NCBI GenBank assembly: GCA_903837345.1
Contig: CAILUG010000047.1
Span: forward strand, 1-64,000
Length of the DNA stretch: 64,000 nucleotides
Direction: 5' to 3'
Source: an uncultured Gammaproteobacteria bacterium
GTDB taxonomy: Bacteria; Pseudomonadota; Gammaproteobacteria; Pseudomonadales; Pseudohongiellaceae
Part shown: positions 56,079 through 64,000 of the stretch, in pieces
Layout: every line of letters starts with the position of its first letter
How positions within the stretch are numbered: the first letter of the stretch is position 1
The notes under the pieces: generated by a model
Database searches by the model: none
What the model was told of the DNA's origin: nothing
Seen by the model: only the letters and a program-made list of their open reading frames with translations
Position numbers and translations under genes: made by a program

Positions 56079-57114
56079 GCAGCCGCTCTTTGCCGTCCTT
56101 GTCTGTATTGTTGAGAGCCGCCACGTTCTGTCGGTCATATTCATCGTAGGCATCAACGATGCGCTGCACGATCGGATGGCGCACTACGTCGCTGGAATTG
56201 AACCAGGTGAAGCTGACGCCTTTCACCTTGCCCAGGATGCCGCTGCCCTGTATCAGCCCTGACCTGGTGCCTTTCGGCAAGTCGATCTGGGTGACATCGC
56301 CGGTGATCACTGCCGTCGAGCCGAAGCCGATGCGCGTCAGGAACATTTTCATCTGTGAAGTGGTGGTGTTCTGGCTTTCGTCGAGAATGATGAATGAGTT
56401 GTTGAGAGTGCGGCCACGCATGTAGGCGAGCGGGGCTACTTCTATCACGTTGCGTTCGATCAGGCGGGCAACGCGTTCGAAGCCGAGCATTTCATAGAGG
56501 GCGTCGTACAAGGGGCGCAAGTAAGGATCGACTTTCTGGCTGAGATCGCCTGGCAAAAACCCCAGTTTTTCACCGGCCTCAACCGCCGGTCGTACCAGCA
56601 GGATGCGTTCCACGCGCTCGCTTACCAGTGCTTCCACGGCGCAGGCCACGGCCAGATAGGTCTTGCCGGTGCCGGCCGGGCCGATGCCGAAGTTGATGTC
56701 GTGGCGGGCGATCGCATTCACATAATGGATCTGGTGCGGCGTGCGCGGTTTGACGGAGCATTTGGGCGTGCGCAGCAGCTGGATCTGGTCGTACTGCGCC
56801 TCGCCTTCAGGCCGTTCAAACATCTCCTGCTGCGGGCGCGGGCGTACTTCGGCCAGCGCCAGGTGGATGTGTTCGGGGGTCAGCACCGGGATTTGTTCGG
56901 TCTGGGCATACAGCAGTTGCAACAATTGTTCGCCGCTGTGCAGCGCTTCTTCACTGCCGGTCAGCATGAATTCGTTACCCCGATTGCTGATGCGCAGATC
57001 GAGATAAGCTTCCAGTTGTTTTAAATGCTCATTATGGCGGCCAAGCAGATTGGCCAACCGCTGGGGGTGGTCAGGCTGCAACGCCAGCCTGCGCGAGGGG
57101 ACTTGGGCAATCAT
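56062..57114 (-). CDS. ybeZ: PhoH-like ATPase YbeZ
   Basis: A 350-residue PhoH-family ATPase that works with YbeY in rRNA metabolism. An N-terminal KH-like region (residues about 20-80) precedes the P-loop GPAGTGKTYLA, with ILDESQNTTTSQMKMFLTRIG as Walker B and sensor. It heads the ybeZ-ybeY-corC-lnt set. The 190 bases upstream, toward miaB, are A/T-rich in part (57240-57285) and probably hold its promoter. Confidence 0.95.
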   Translation of the reverse strand: MIAQVPSRRLALQPDHPQRLANLLGRHNEHLKQLEAYLDLRISNRGNEFMLTGSEEALHSGEQLLQLLYAQTEQIPVLTPEHIHLALAEVRPRPQQEMFERPEGEAQYDQIQLLRTPKCSVKPRTPHQIHYVNAIARHDINFGIGPAGTGKTYLAVACAVEALVSERVERILLVRPAVEAGEKLGFLPGDLSQKVDPYLRPLYDALYEMLGFERVARLIERNVIEVAPLAYMRGRTLNNSFIILDESQNTTTSQMKMFLTRIGFGSTAVITGDVTQIDLPKGTRSGLIQGSGILGKVKGVSFTWFNSSDVVRHPIVQRIVDAYDEYDRQNVAALNNTDKDGKERLHERDN

Positions 57115-57304
57115 GAAAGGGAGAGTGAACTCCGTGTAGCCGGGATGGGTGCCAGTATAGCAAGGCAGGGGGTCACTACGCGTTAATTTTTCCGGTTTGG
57201 TACTACCTGAACTGACTGGAAACCGAGGCTGCCATGGCTTTGGTTATTCTTTAATTATTTATTTAAATCAGTTAGTTATATGAATATGAATGGCGCAGAA
57301 TCGA

Positions 57305-58633
57305 TCAAGCTCCGACCAGCTCGCCCCGTAATGAATTAGAGGCATGCACCTGCCTGATGCAGACCGGGACCAGTTGGCCGATCAGCGCAGGGTCAGCACG
57401 GAAGGTGACCGAGCGGTTGTTTTCAGTGCGGCCCTGCAATGAACCGGGGTCATGGCGGGAGAGGCCGCTGACGAGGACCTGTTGAACGGAGCCCACCATG
57501 GCCTCACTGATGCGCATGGCGTTCTGGACAATACTGGCCTGCAAACGGGCCAGGCGCTGCTTTTTGACCTCTTCACTGGTGTCGTCGGGCAGCTCGGCGG
57601 CAGGGGTGCCGGGACGTGCGCTGTAGGTGAAGCTGTAGGAGGTATCGAAGCCGATCTCGGCAATCAGCTTCATGGTGTCTTCGAAGTCCTGTTCGGTTTC
57701 GCCCGGAAAGCCCACGATGAAGTCGGACGAAATACTCATGCCGGGCCGGATCTTGTGCAATTTGCGGATGATGGATTTGTATTCGAGCACAGTGTGGTTG
57801 CGTTTCATCATGGCCAGCACGCGGTCGGAACCGGCCTGCACCGGCAGATGCAGATGGCTGACCAGCTTGGGCACGCTGGCGTAGCAGTCGATCAGTGACT
57901 GGTTGAATTCCATCGGATGCGAGGTGGTGAAGCGGATGCGTTCAACACCGTCGATGGCGGCGATCAGCGTAATCAGTGTGGCCAGGTCGCTGGTGTGGCC
58001 ATCATGGGTCTTGCCACGCCAGGCGTTGACGTTCTGGCCAAGCAGGTGGATTTCCTTCACGCCCTGGCTGGTGAGATGGGCGGCTTCACCCAGGATATCA
58101 TCGAGCGGCCTGCTGACTTCTTCGCCGCGCGTATAGGGCACCACACAGAACGAGCAGTATTTGCTGCAACCTTCCTGCACCGTGAGATAGCCCATGTAGC
58201 CTTCGGCTTTGGGTTCCGGCAGACGGTCGAATTTCTCGATTTCGGGAAAACTGATGTCTACCACCGGTTTGTGGCCGGTGGCGGCATCCAGCAACTCCGG
58301 CAGCCGGTGCAGCGTTTGCGGGCCGAACACTACATCGACATAAGGCGCACGTTTGCCGATGGCAGCACCTTCCTGGCTGGCCACACAACCGCCCACGGCG
58401 ATCCTGAGCCCCGGTTTTCGCTTCTTGAGATCCTTCCAGCGACCCAACTGATGAAACACTTTTTCCTGGGCTTTTTCACGGATCGAACAGGTATTGAGCA
58501 GCAACAGATCGGCCTCTTCGGCGTGCTCGGTTACTTCCATGCCTTTGAATTCGCGCAGCAAATCCAGCATGCGAGCAGAATCGTACTCGTTCATCTGGCA
58601 GCCGTGGGTCTGGATGAATACTTTTTTTGTCAT
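57305..58633 (-). CDS. miaB: tRNA-2-methylthio-N6-dimethylallyladenosine synthase
   Basis: Radical-SAM methylthiotransferase that modifies A37 of tRNAs reading UNN codons. At 442 residues from ATG 58633 ([19 protein letters not shown]), it has the three N-terminal cysteines of the UPF0004 domain ([20 protein letters not shown]), the radical [12 protein letters not shown], and a TRAM domain at the C-terminus. An in-frame TTG five codons upstream is less likely. Its order relative to ybeZ is the conserved one. Confidence 0.97.
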   Translation of the reverse strand: MTKKVFIQTHGCQMNEYDSARMLDLLREFKGMEVTEHAEEADLLLLNTCSIREKAQEKVFHQLGRWKDLKKRKPGLRIAVGGCVASQEGAAIGKRAPYVDVVFGPQTLHRLPELLDAATGHKPVVDISFPEIEKFDRLPEPKAEGYMGYLTVQEGCSKYCSFCVVPYTRGEEVSRPLDDILGEAAHLTSQGVKEIHLLGQNVNAWRGKTHDGHTSDLATLITLIAAIDGVERIRFTTSHPMEFNQSLIDCYASVPKLVSHLHLPVQAGSDRVLAMMKRNHTVLEYKSIIRKLHKIRPGMSISSDFIVGFPGETEQDFEDTMKLIAEIGFDTSYSFTYSARPGTPAAELPDDTSEEVKKQRLARLQASIVQNAMRISEAMVGSVQQVLVSGLSRHDPGSLQGRTENNRSVTFRADPALIGQLVPVCIRQVHASNSLRGELVGA

Positions 58634-58721
58634 GGAATCTGGAAGCAAACGGAAGAAAAACCGTGGCGATTATACTTGAATTCGAGTGGCCCCGGCCCGA
58701 TATTGACGGCTACTGAAGTCA

Positions 58722-59078
58722 ATGGCGCCACTCATGAACAACAAATCCAAAGAATCCCGCGAGCTGTTTCGCATCACTTTCCTCAACAAGGGGCAGGTGT
58801 ATGAAGTCTATGCGCGTGAAGTCTATCAAAGCGACCTTTGGGGTTTCATCGAGATCGAGAATTTCGTATTCGGCGAGCGTGGCCATATGGTGGTGGATCC
58901 GTCCGAGGAAAAAATCAAGAACGAATTTGTGGGCGTGAAACGCAGCTTCATACCGCTGCAGGCGATCATCCGCATCGATGAAGTCGAGAAGGAAGGTGTC
59001 GCCACCATCAGCAAGGGCGACAACATCGCGCCTTTTCCGCTGCATTTTTCCCCTCGCACCCAGAGTGTTCCCGAGTAG
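58722..59078 (+). CDS. DUF1820 family protein
   Basis: A 118-residue protein of a family found mainly in gammaproteobacteria. The body FRITFLNKGQVYEVYAREVYQSDLWGFIEIE and KNEFVGVKRSFIPLQAIIRIDEVEKEG are characteristic. Function unknown; it is soluble by sequence. It is divergent from miaB. A second ATG at 58734 (MNNKSKES) may be the true start. Confidence 0.88.
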   Translation: MAPLMNNKSKESRELFRITFLNKGQVYEVYAREVYQSDLWGFIEIENFVFGERGHMVVDPSEEKIKNEFVGVKRSFIPLQAIIRIDEVEKEGVATISKGDNIAPFPLHFSPRTQSVPE

Positions 59079-59221
59079 GCAGGCGAGCGGGTGGTCAAGC
59101 CCGCCCGGAAGTTGCCGATAAAATACGCGATCCCCGTATTACAGCCTCAAGCCAGACCCCCAACCTGCCGTAATAAGTAGCAGTAATGTCATGACTGCTT
59201 CGGTATGGCTGGGGATACTGC

Positions 59222-60478
59222 GTGTTTGGTTTGGCAAAAAAATTCAAGAACAGAAAATTTCCGGCAGAGGAAGTAGTAGCCAGGGTTTACCTGGCCCGAC
59301 AGCCCATTTTTGATGATAACCGGGAAATCTTCGCCTATGAGTTGTTGTATCGGAGCGGCAATGCCAATTCGGCATGTTTTGACAATGCCGACAAGGCAAC
59401 TTCCGAGCTGATCACCAATACTTTCCTGTCGGTGGGATTCGATTCCATCAGCAATGGCAAAAAGGTGTTCATCAATCTGCCACGCAAATTCATCACTGGC
59501 GAACTGCCGTTGCCGCTCGATCCCGAGATTGTGGTGCTGGAAGTGCTCGAAGATGTCAGTGCTGATCCGCAGGTGCTGGCAGGCCTGGAAGCCCTTATCA
59601 AGCAGGGCTTTGCCATTGCACTGGATGATTTTGTCGAAACTGCAGAAAACGAAGCATTCCTCAAGCATGCCAACTTTATCAAAGTCGATGTGTTGTGTGT
59701 TTCCGATGATGAATTGCGTGCGCAAGCCAACAGCCTGAAGAGATTGGGCGTTCCTTTGCTGGCTGAAAAAGTGGAAACGGAGGCGCGATTCCAGTTGTGC
59801 CGGCAGTTGGGTTTCCAGTATTTCCAGGGCTATTTTTTCAGCAAACCTGCAATGCTGGAAGGAAAGGAGTTGTCGGCCAACCAGGTTTCGATGCTCAACA
59901 TTCTCGCCAAACTGCAAAATCCGGATTGCAGGGTGGAAGAGCTGGAACAGATCATCGGCCATGATCTGGGTCTGAGCTACAAATTGCTGAAGATCATCAA
60001 CTCGTCTTTCTACAATGTTGGCAAGACCGTGGAATCCATCCAGCATGCACTCGTTCTTCTGGGTCTCAATTCGCTGAAAAAATGGGTCACACTTATTACC
60101 TTGTCTTCCGCCAAAAACAAGACCAGCGAATTGCTGGTGTTGGCGTTGTTGCGGGCAAGACACTGTGAATGCATGGCAGAGAAGCTGAAGTTGAAGCCTG
60201 AGGCTGCGTTCACTGTGGGCATGTTTTCGTTGCTGGATGCCATCATGGATCAGCCATTGCCCTTATTGCTGGCCCAGTTGCCGCTGAGCATGGAAGTGAA
60301 GCGGGCACTGCTGGAGGGCAGGGGCGACCTGGGTGAATTGCTGGAAGCAGTGATCCATCATGAAGAGGGAAACTGGCAGGAAATCCACGATCGCTACACC
60401 ATTGACGATGCCATGCAACAGACCTATGAGCAGGCGCTGACCTGGTGCCGGCAGATCAAGGACGATCTGGGAGTGTGA
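59222..60478 (+). CDS. EAL-HDOD (YuxH-like) signalling protein with degenerate EAL
   Basis: A 418-residue two-domain protein: an N-terminal EAL-like domain (about 20-205) and a C-terminal HDOD domain (about 210-400, with LGLSYKLLKIINSSFYNVGKTVESIQHALVLLG). The canonical EAL motif is YELLYR here, and downstream residues read LEVLE, DDF, KVD and AEKVET, so several catalytic residues of c-di-GMP phosphodiesterases are missing or changed. It probably binds rather than cleaves. It starts at GTG. Neighbour YgiQ is on the same strand. Confidence 0.88.
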   Translation: MFGLAKKFKNRKFPAEEVVARVYLARQPIFDDNREIFAYELLYRSGNANSACFDNADKATSELITNTFLSVGFDSISNGKKVFINLPRKFITGELPLPLDPEIVVLEVLEDVSADPQVLAGLEALIKQGFAIALDDFVETAENEAFLKHANFIKVDVLCVSDDELRAQANSLKRLGVPLLAEKVETEARFQLCRQLGFQYFQGYFFSKPAMLEGKELSANQVSMLNILAKLQNPDCRVEELEQIIGHDLGLSYKLLKIINSSFYNVGKTVESIQHALVLLGLNSLKKWVTLITLSSAKNKTSELLVLALLRARHCECMAEKLKLKPEAAFTVGMFSLLDAIMDQPLPLLLAQLPLSMEVKRALLEGRGDLGELLEAVIHHEEGNWQEIHDRYTIDDAMQQTYEQALTWCRQIKDDLGV

Positions 60479-60529
60479 GAAGCCATTCACAGTGCCGGGT
60501 TCAGGAGTCACCTCTGGTAGAATCGGCAG

Positions 60530-62731
60530 ATGCGTATCACTGCCTCGCCTGTTCCAAAAAATTCGTTGCTGCGTACTGAGCAAAGCGGCTCCCTGTTCGG
60601 CTATCCCAAATACTGGGCCGAAAGTTTCGGTACTGCTCCTTACCTGCCAATGTCGCGTGCCGAGATGGACCTGCTTGGCTGGGACAGCTGCGACATCATC
60701 ATTGTCACCGGTGACGCCTATGTCGATCATCCCAGCTTCGGCATGGCGGTAATTGGCCGCTTCCTCGAGTCGCAGGGTTTCCGGGTCGGCATCATTGCGC
60801 AACCGCGCTGGCAGAATACTGCCGATTTCATGGCACTCGGCAAGCCGAACCTGTTCTTTGGCATCACCGCCGGCAACATGGATTCGATGATCAACCGTTA
60901 CACGGCTGATTTGCGGATGCGCCATGACGATGCCTACACTCCCAACGATGAAGGCGGCAAGCGACCTGATCGTGCAGTCATCGTTTACAGCCAGTTGTGC
61001 AAACAGGCTTACAAGGATGTGCCACTGGTGATCGGCGGAATTGAAGCCAGTTTGCGCCGTATCGCGCAGTACGATTACTGGAGTGACAAGGTTCGCAGGT
61101 CCGTGCTGATTGATGCCGGCGCCGATATTCTGCTGTTCGGCAATGCCGAGCGCGCGATAGCGGAAGTAGCACATGCGCTGGCAAATGGCCGCAGGGTCAC
61201 TGAACTCACTGATATCCGCGGTACCACCATCATTCGCGACTCGATACCCGACGGCTGGACCGAGGTGGATTCCACCCGTGTCGACTGGCCAGGCCAGATC
61301 GACAAGATGATGAATCCCTACGAATACGCCAGCACTCAGCAGGATGCCAAACCGGTCGATCCGGATGCACCACAACCGCTGAAAATCATTCCGCTGCCTC
61401 TGCAGCACAAACAGAAACTGGATGATGCCACCACCTATGTGCGGCTGCCGTCATTCGAAAAGGTCTCACACGATCCGGTACTTTATGCCCATGCCTCACG
61501 GGTGCTGCATCAGGAGGCAAGCCCGTTCAACGGACGCACGCTGGTGCAGAAACACGGCACAAAGGAAATCTGGGTCAACCGTCCGCCACTTCCGCTGGAA
61601 ACCCACGAGATGGACGGGGTGTTTGATCTGCCTTACCAGCGACGCCCGCATCCGAAATACGGCAATGCGGTAATTCCTGCGTATGACATGATAAAAACCT
61701 CGGTCAACATCATGCGTGGCTGCTTCGGCGGCTGTACGTTCTGTTCCATCACTGAACATGAAGGCAGGGTAATCCAGAGTCGCTCGGAGCAATCGATACT
61801 CAACGAGATTGAAAAAATTCGCGACCAGGTGCCTGGCTTTACCGGTGTGATATCCGATCTTGGCGGTCCTACTGCCAACATGTACGGGCTGGTCTGCAAG
61901 GAAGCGCATAGCGAGATCGGCCAAAAATGCCGACGGCTGTCGTGTGTGTTTCCGACCATCTGCAAGCATCTCAAGACTGATCACAGCCAGACCACACAGC
62001 TCTATCGCAAGGCGCGCCAGTTGCGCGGCGTCAAGAAAATCCTGATTGCGTCAGGTTTGCGCTACGATCTCGCGCTGCGCGATCCGGAGTACATCAAGGA
62101 ACTGGTGACGCATCATGTGGGGGGCTATCTGAAGATTGCACCCGAGCACAGTGAAGAAGGCCCTCTCAACCAGATGATGAAGCCGTCAATCGGGCACTAT
62201 GAAGATTTCAAGAAACAGTTTGACCACTTTTCGGCACTGGCCGGCAAGAAGCAGTACCTGATTCCGTATTTCATCGCCGCCCATCCCGGCTCCCGCGATG
62301 AAGACATGCTGCAACTGGCACTATGGCTGAAGAAAAACAGGTTCAAGCCGGATCAGGTGCAGACTTTTTATCCATCACCGATGGCACTGGCCACTGCGAT
62401 GTATTATTCGGGTCGCAATCCGCTCAAGAAGCTGCACTACAAAAGCGAGAAAATGCAGATACCGAAGAAACTGGAGCAGCGACGCTTGCAGAAAGCGTTT
62501 TTGCGCTATCACGATCCTGCCAACTTTGACCAGTTGCGCGAAGCACTGCAGCGCATGGGTCGCAGTGACCTTATCGGCGATGATGACAAGCATCTGGTCC
62601 CGGCAGCCAGGCCTGCCTGGCAACAGCGCGCAACGACTACGCGAAAACCGCCATCACGAACCATGCAAGGAAGCAGCAAAGGATCGCGGAGCGGGTTGGC
62701 GAAGAAGGGATCGCGCCCGCCACGCAGCTGA
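60530..62731 (+). CDS. ygiQ: YgiQ family radical SAM protein
   Basis: A 733-residue UPF0313/YgiQ enzyme. An N-terminal domain ([20 protein letters not shown]) is followed by the radical-SAM motif with cysteines 398, 402 and 405 ([12 protein letters not shown]). The C-terminal region after residue 690 is basic and Ser/Arg-rich ([20 protein letters not shown]), usual for the family. The reaction is unknown. It is followed 11 bases later by the PilZ gene. Confidence 0.93.
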   Translation: MRITASPVPKNSLLRTEQSGSLFGYPKYWAESFGTAPYLPMSRAEMDLLGWDSCDIIIVTGDAYVDHPSFGMAVIGRFLESQGFRVGIIAQPRWQNTADFMALGKPNLFFGITAGNMDSMINRYTADLRMRHDDAYTPNDEGGKRPDRAVIVYSQLCKQAYKDVPLVIGGIEASLRRIAQYDYWSDKVRRSVLIDAGADILLFGNAERAIAEVAHALANGRRVTELTDIRGTTIIRDSIPDGWTEVDSTRVDWPGQIDKMMNPYEYASTQQDAKPVDPDAPQPLKIIPLPLQHKQKLDDATTYVRLPSFEKVSHDPVLYAHASRVLHQEASPFNGRTLVQKHGTKEIWVNRPPLPLETHEMDGVFDLPYQRRPHPKYGNAVIPAYDMIKTSVNIMRGCFGGCTFCSITEHEGRVIQSRSEQSILNEIEKIRDQVPGFTGVISDLGGPTANMYGLVCKEAHSEIGQKCRRLSCVFPTICKHLKTDHSQTTQLYRKARQLRGVKKILIASGLRYDLALRDPEYIKELVTHHVGGYLKIAPEHSEEGPLNQMMKPSIGHYEDFKKQFDHFSALAGKKQYLIPYFIAAHPGSRDEDMLQLALWLKKNRFKPDQVQTFYPSPMALATAMYYSGRNPLKKLHYKSEKMQIPKKLEQRRLQKAFLRYHDPANFDQLREALQRMGRSDLIGDDDKHLVPAARPAWQQRATTTRKPPSRTMQGSSKGSRSGLAKKGSRPPRS

Positions 62732-62742
62732 GAGATCGTACT

Positions 62743-63111
62743 GTGGCAATTGAAAGACGTTTATATCCGCGTTTTCCACTCACTTGCGAGGTGAGGGTAA
62801 CACTGCCGGAAGCTGGCGGAGAATTCATTGCCGAAGCGACACACTTGTCCCGCAGCAGTATCCAGCTGAATTGTACACCGGCCCTGTTCACTGCCTTGCT
62901 GAAACAACAGCGTTTGCCGTATTCCTGCGGACTCGAATTCAAACTGCCCTGGCACAAGCGGCTTTTCAGGAGTGAAGCCTATATGGTGACCCACCGCCGT
63001 CTGTCACAAATGCAATACGTGCTGGTGCTGCGTCTGCCTGACGAAGACGGCGATCAGGCTGTGTGGATGGAAAGTTTGCTGCAGCAACACGCGAGTCCCG
63101 GCCAGGAGTGA
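62743..63111 (+). CDS. PilZ-domain protein
   Basis: A 122-residue single PilZ-like domain. ERRLYPRFPL holds the RxxxR c-di-GMP-binding motif, and HLSRSSIQL takes the place of the D/NxSxxG motif, so one half of the site is altered (Gly replaced by Gln). It starts at GTG, 11 bases after ygiQ. Together with the EAL-HDOD gene it suggests a local c-di-GMP theme. It converges directly on hemJ. Confidence 0.8.
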   Translation: MAIERRLYPRFPLTCEVRVTLPEAGGEFIAEATHLSRSSIQLNCTPALFTALLKQQRLPYSCGLEFKLPWHKRLFRSEAYMVTHRRLSQMQYVLVLRLPDEDGDQAVWMESLLQQHASPGQE

Positions 63112-63525
63112 TCAGAACTGAGGTTTGGCAAGCACCAGATAGATGACAAGCAGCACTACCAGGATCGGCAACTCATTCATCAGGCGCAGTGCCTTTGATG
63201 AAGGCAGCACACTATAGCCTTTTTTCACCATGCGTCCGCAAACGATAAAATACACCAGTATCAGTGCCACCAGTGCCAGCTTGAGATAGAGCCAGCTGCC
63301 GCTGATGTGAAAGCCGAACCACAGCCAGAAACCGAACGTGATGGCCAGACCAAACATGATGTGGCCGAAACGATAGAGTCGTCTGCCCATCAATTGCAAC
63401 CTGTCGTTGATGGACGGTTGATCGCCCACCTCGGCCATATTCACCAGAATGCGTGGCAGATAAAACACGCAGGCGACCCATGCCATCACAAACAGCAGGT
63501 GCAGGGTTTTGATCAATAAATACAT
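63112..63525 (-). CDS. hemJ: Protoporphyrinogen oxidase HemJ-like membrane protein
   Basis: A 137-residue protein with four membrane helices. The N-terminal TLHLLFVMAWVACVFYLPR matches the HemJ/UPF0093 signature (conserved His9), and YLKLALVALILVYF and LRLMNELPILVVLLVIYLV follow the family. HemJ oxidises protoporphyrinogen IX to protoporphyrin IX, the substrate of ferrochelatase. ATG 63525 has a perfect GGAGG upstream and overlaps the hemH stop by one base, so the last two steps of heme synthesis are translationally coupled. A CopD-like annotation is the alternative. Confidence 0.88.
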   Translation of the reverse strand: MYLLIKTLHLLFVMAWVACVFYLPRILVNMAEVGDQPSINDRLQLMGRRLYRFGHIMFGLAITFGFWLWFGFHISGSWLYLKLALVALILVYFIVCGRMVKKGYSVLPSSKALRLMNELPILVVLLVIYLVLAKPQF

Positions 63526-64000
63526 CAGTTGCCTCCGGAAGCTTGCACCGGATTTGGTGCTATCCACTGGCTGAGAGTATGCACCCAATCCGGATGGGCG
63601 TTAAGACAGGGGATCAGCGTAAGGCTGTCGCCACCGGCTTGCCGGAAATGGGCAGCACCCTGGATTTCAATTTCTTCCAGCGTCTCCAGGCAATCAGTCA
63701 CGAAGGCAGGGCACAGCACCAGCAGTTTCTTGACGCCTTTGGCTGCGAGTTGCCCAATTACATGTTCGGTGGATGGCTCCAGCCATTTGGCACGGCCCAG
63801 ACGAGACTGGTAGCTGATGGAAAATTGGTCCTGGCGCAGTCCGGCCGCTTTTACAAACAGTTCGGTGGTACACAGAACCTGATGGCGGTAACAGGTAGCG
63901 TGCGCGACGGAGGCAGTCTGGCAGCAGTTGGCAGTTTTCAGGCAATGCTGGCCGGTCGGATCCGCTTTGGTGATGTGCAGCTCGGGCAGGCCGTGATAAC
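63525..64000 (-). CDS. hemH: Ferrochelatase, C-terminal part (runs off the window)
   Basis: The frame is open from the window edge down to the stop at 63525-63527, about 158 codons. It reads YHGLPELHITKADPTG at the edge, then SYQSRLGRAKWLEPSTEHV, VLCPAFVTDCLETLEEIEIQG, all ferrochelatase signatures. Ferrochelatase inserts Fe2+ into protoporphyrin IX. A cluster of cysteines (HCLKTANCC and TCYRHQ) may point to a metal or iron-sulfur site known in some relatives. The N-terminal part lies beyond 64000. Confidence 0.92.
   Translation of the reverse strand, partial: YHGLPELHITKADPTGQHCLKTANCCQTASVAHATCYRHQVLCTTELFVKAAGLRQDQFSISYQSRLGRAKWLEPSTEHVIGQLAAKGVKKLLVLCPAFVTDCLETLEEIEIQGAAHFRQAGGDSLTLIPCLNAHPDWVHTLSQWIAPNPVQASGGN

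Noticed and set aside
1-64000. CRISPR arrays, tRNA or rRNA genes
   Set aside because: No regularly spaced direct repeats and no cloverleaf or rRNA sequence were found in gaps between genes.

Overview
The window is ordinary chromosomal DNA from a gammaproteobacterium of moderate-to-high GC. The evidence is gene content and order: serA, proA-nadD-rsfS-rlmH-mrdA-mrdB-rlpA-dacA-ybeD-lipB-lipA converging on holA, lptE-leuS, miaB / phoH-ybeY-corC-lnt, a DUF1820 gene, and hemJ/hemH. This is the arrangement known from Pseudomonas-like gammaproteobacteria (miaB-phoH-ybeY-corC-lnt ... leuS-lptE-holA facing lipA ... proA), not the enterobacterial one. I cannot name a genus from the sequence.

Layout. 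0.1-2.2 kb: a small membrane ORF, a hairpin repeat, serA and a GIY-YIG protein. 2.2-12.8 kb: a rightward block for proline and NAD synthesis, ribosome factors, the elongasome pair PBP2/RodA, septal and cell-wall proteins (RlpA, DacA), and lipoate synthesis. holA lies opposite and overlaps the end of lipA. 13.9-17.6 kb: a DbpA-type-tailed DEAD-box helicase, a sugar-phosphate mutarotase and a polysaccharide deacetylase. 17.7-29.1 kb: an IS3-family (IS407-like) element inserted in a tiny ORF just before kdpF, then kdpFABCDE and kup, so two potassium uptake systems sit side by side. 29.2-35.0 kb: a secreted divergent gamma-glutamyltranspeptidase, a secreted glycosidase-like protein and a thiamine-diphosphate enzyme. 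35.1-41.0 kb: a methyltransferase-kinase fusion divergent from a GDP-mannose to GDP-L-fucose cluster (manC, HAD phosphatase, gmd, fcl). 41.0-43.7 kb: a hybrid sensor kinase. 43.9-47.0 kb: leuS-lptE. 47.0-53.2 kb: repeats, a GNAT/RimK-RLAN pair, a peroxiredoxin, small membrane proteins, a SET protein and an AEC permease. 53.2-58.6 kb: lnt-corC-ybeY-phoH and miaB. 58.7-64.0 kb: DUF1820, a degenerate EAL-HDOD protein, YgiQ, PilZ, HemJ and the 3' part of hemH.

From comparative gene order, lptE and holA are usually neighbours. Here about 30 kb separates them (IS, Kdp/Kup, exported enzymes, GDP-fucose genes, sensor kinase), and about 6 kb separates leuS from lnt. These stretches look like accessory DNA set into a conserved housekeeping block.

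The most unusual features are (1) a family of five long intergenic hairpins sharing a core around CAGGGACGTACTCGTGGCG, with perfect 18-29 bp outer arms that differ between copies but stay self-complementary; (2) a three-domain methyltransferase / P-loop kinase / surface-polysaccharide-type C-terminal protein next to the GDP-fucose genes; (3) the IS that splits the kdp leader ORF with an intact 4-bp target duplication. No tRNA, rRNA or CRISPR array was seen.
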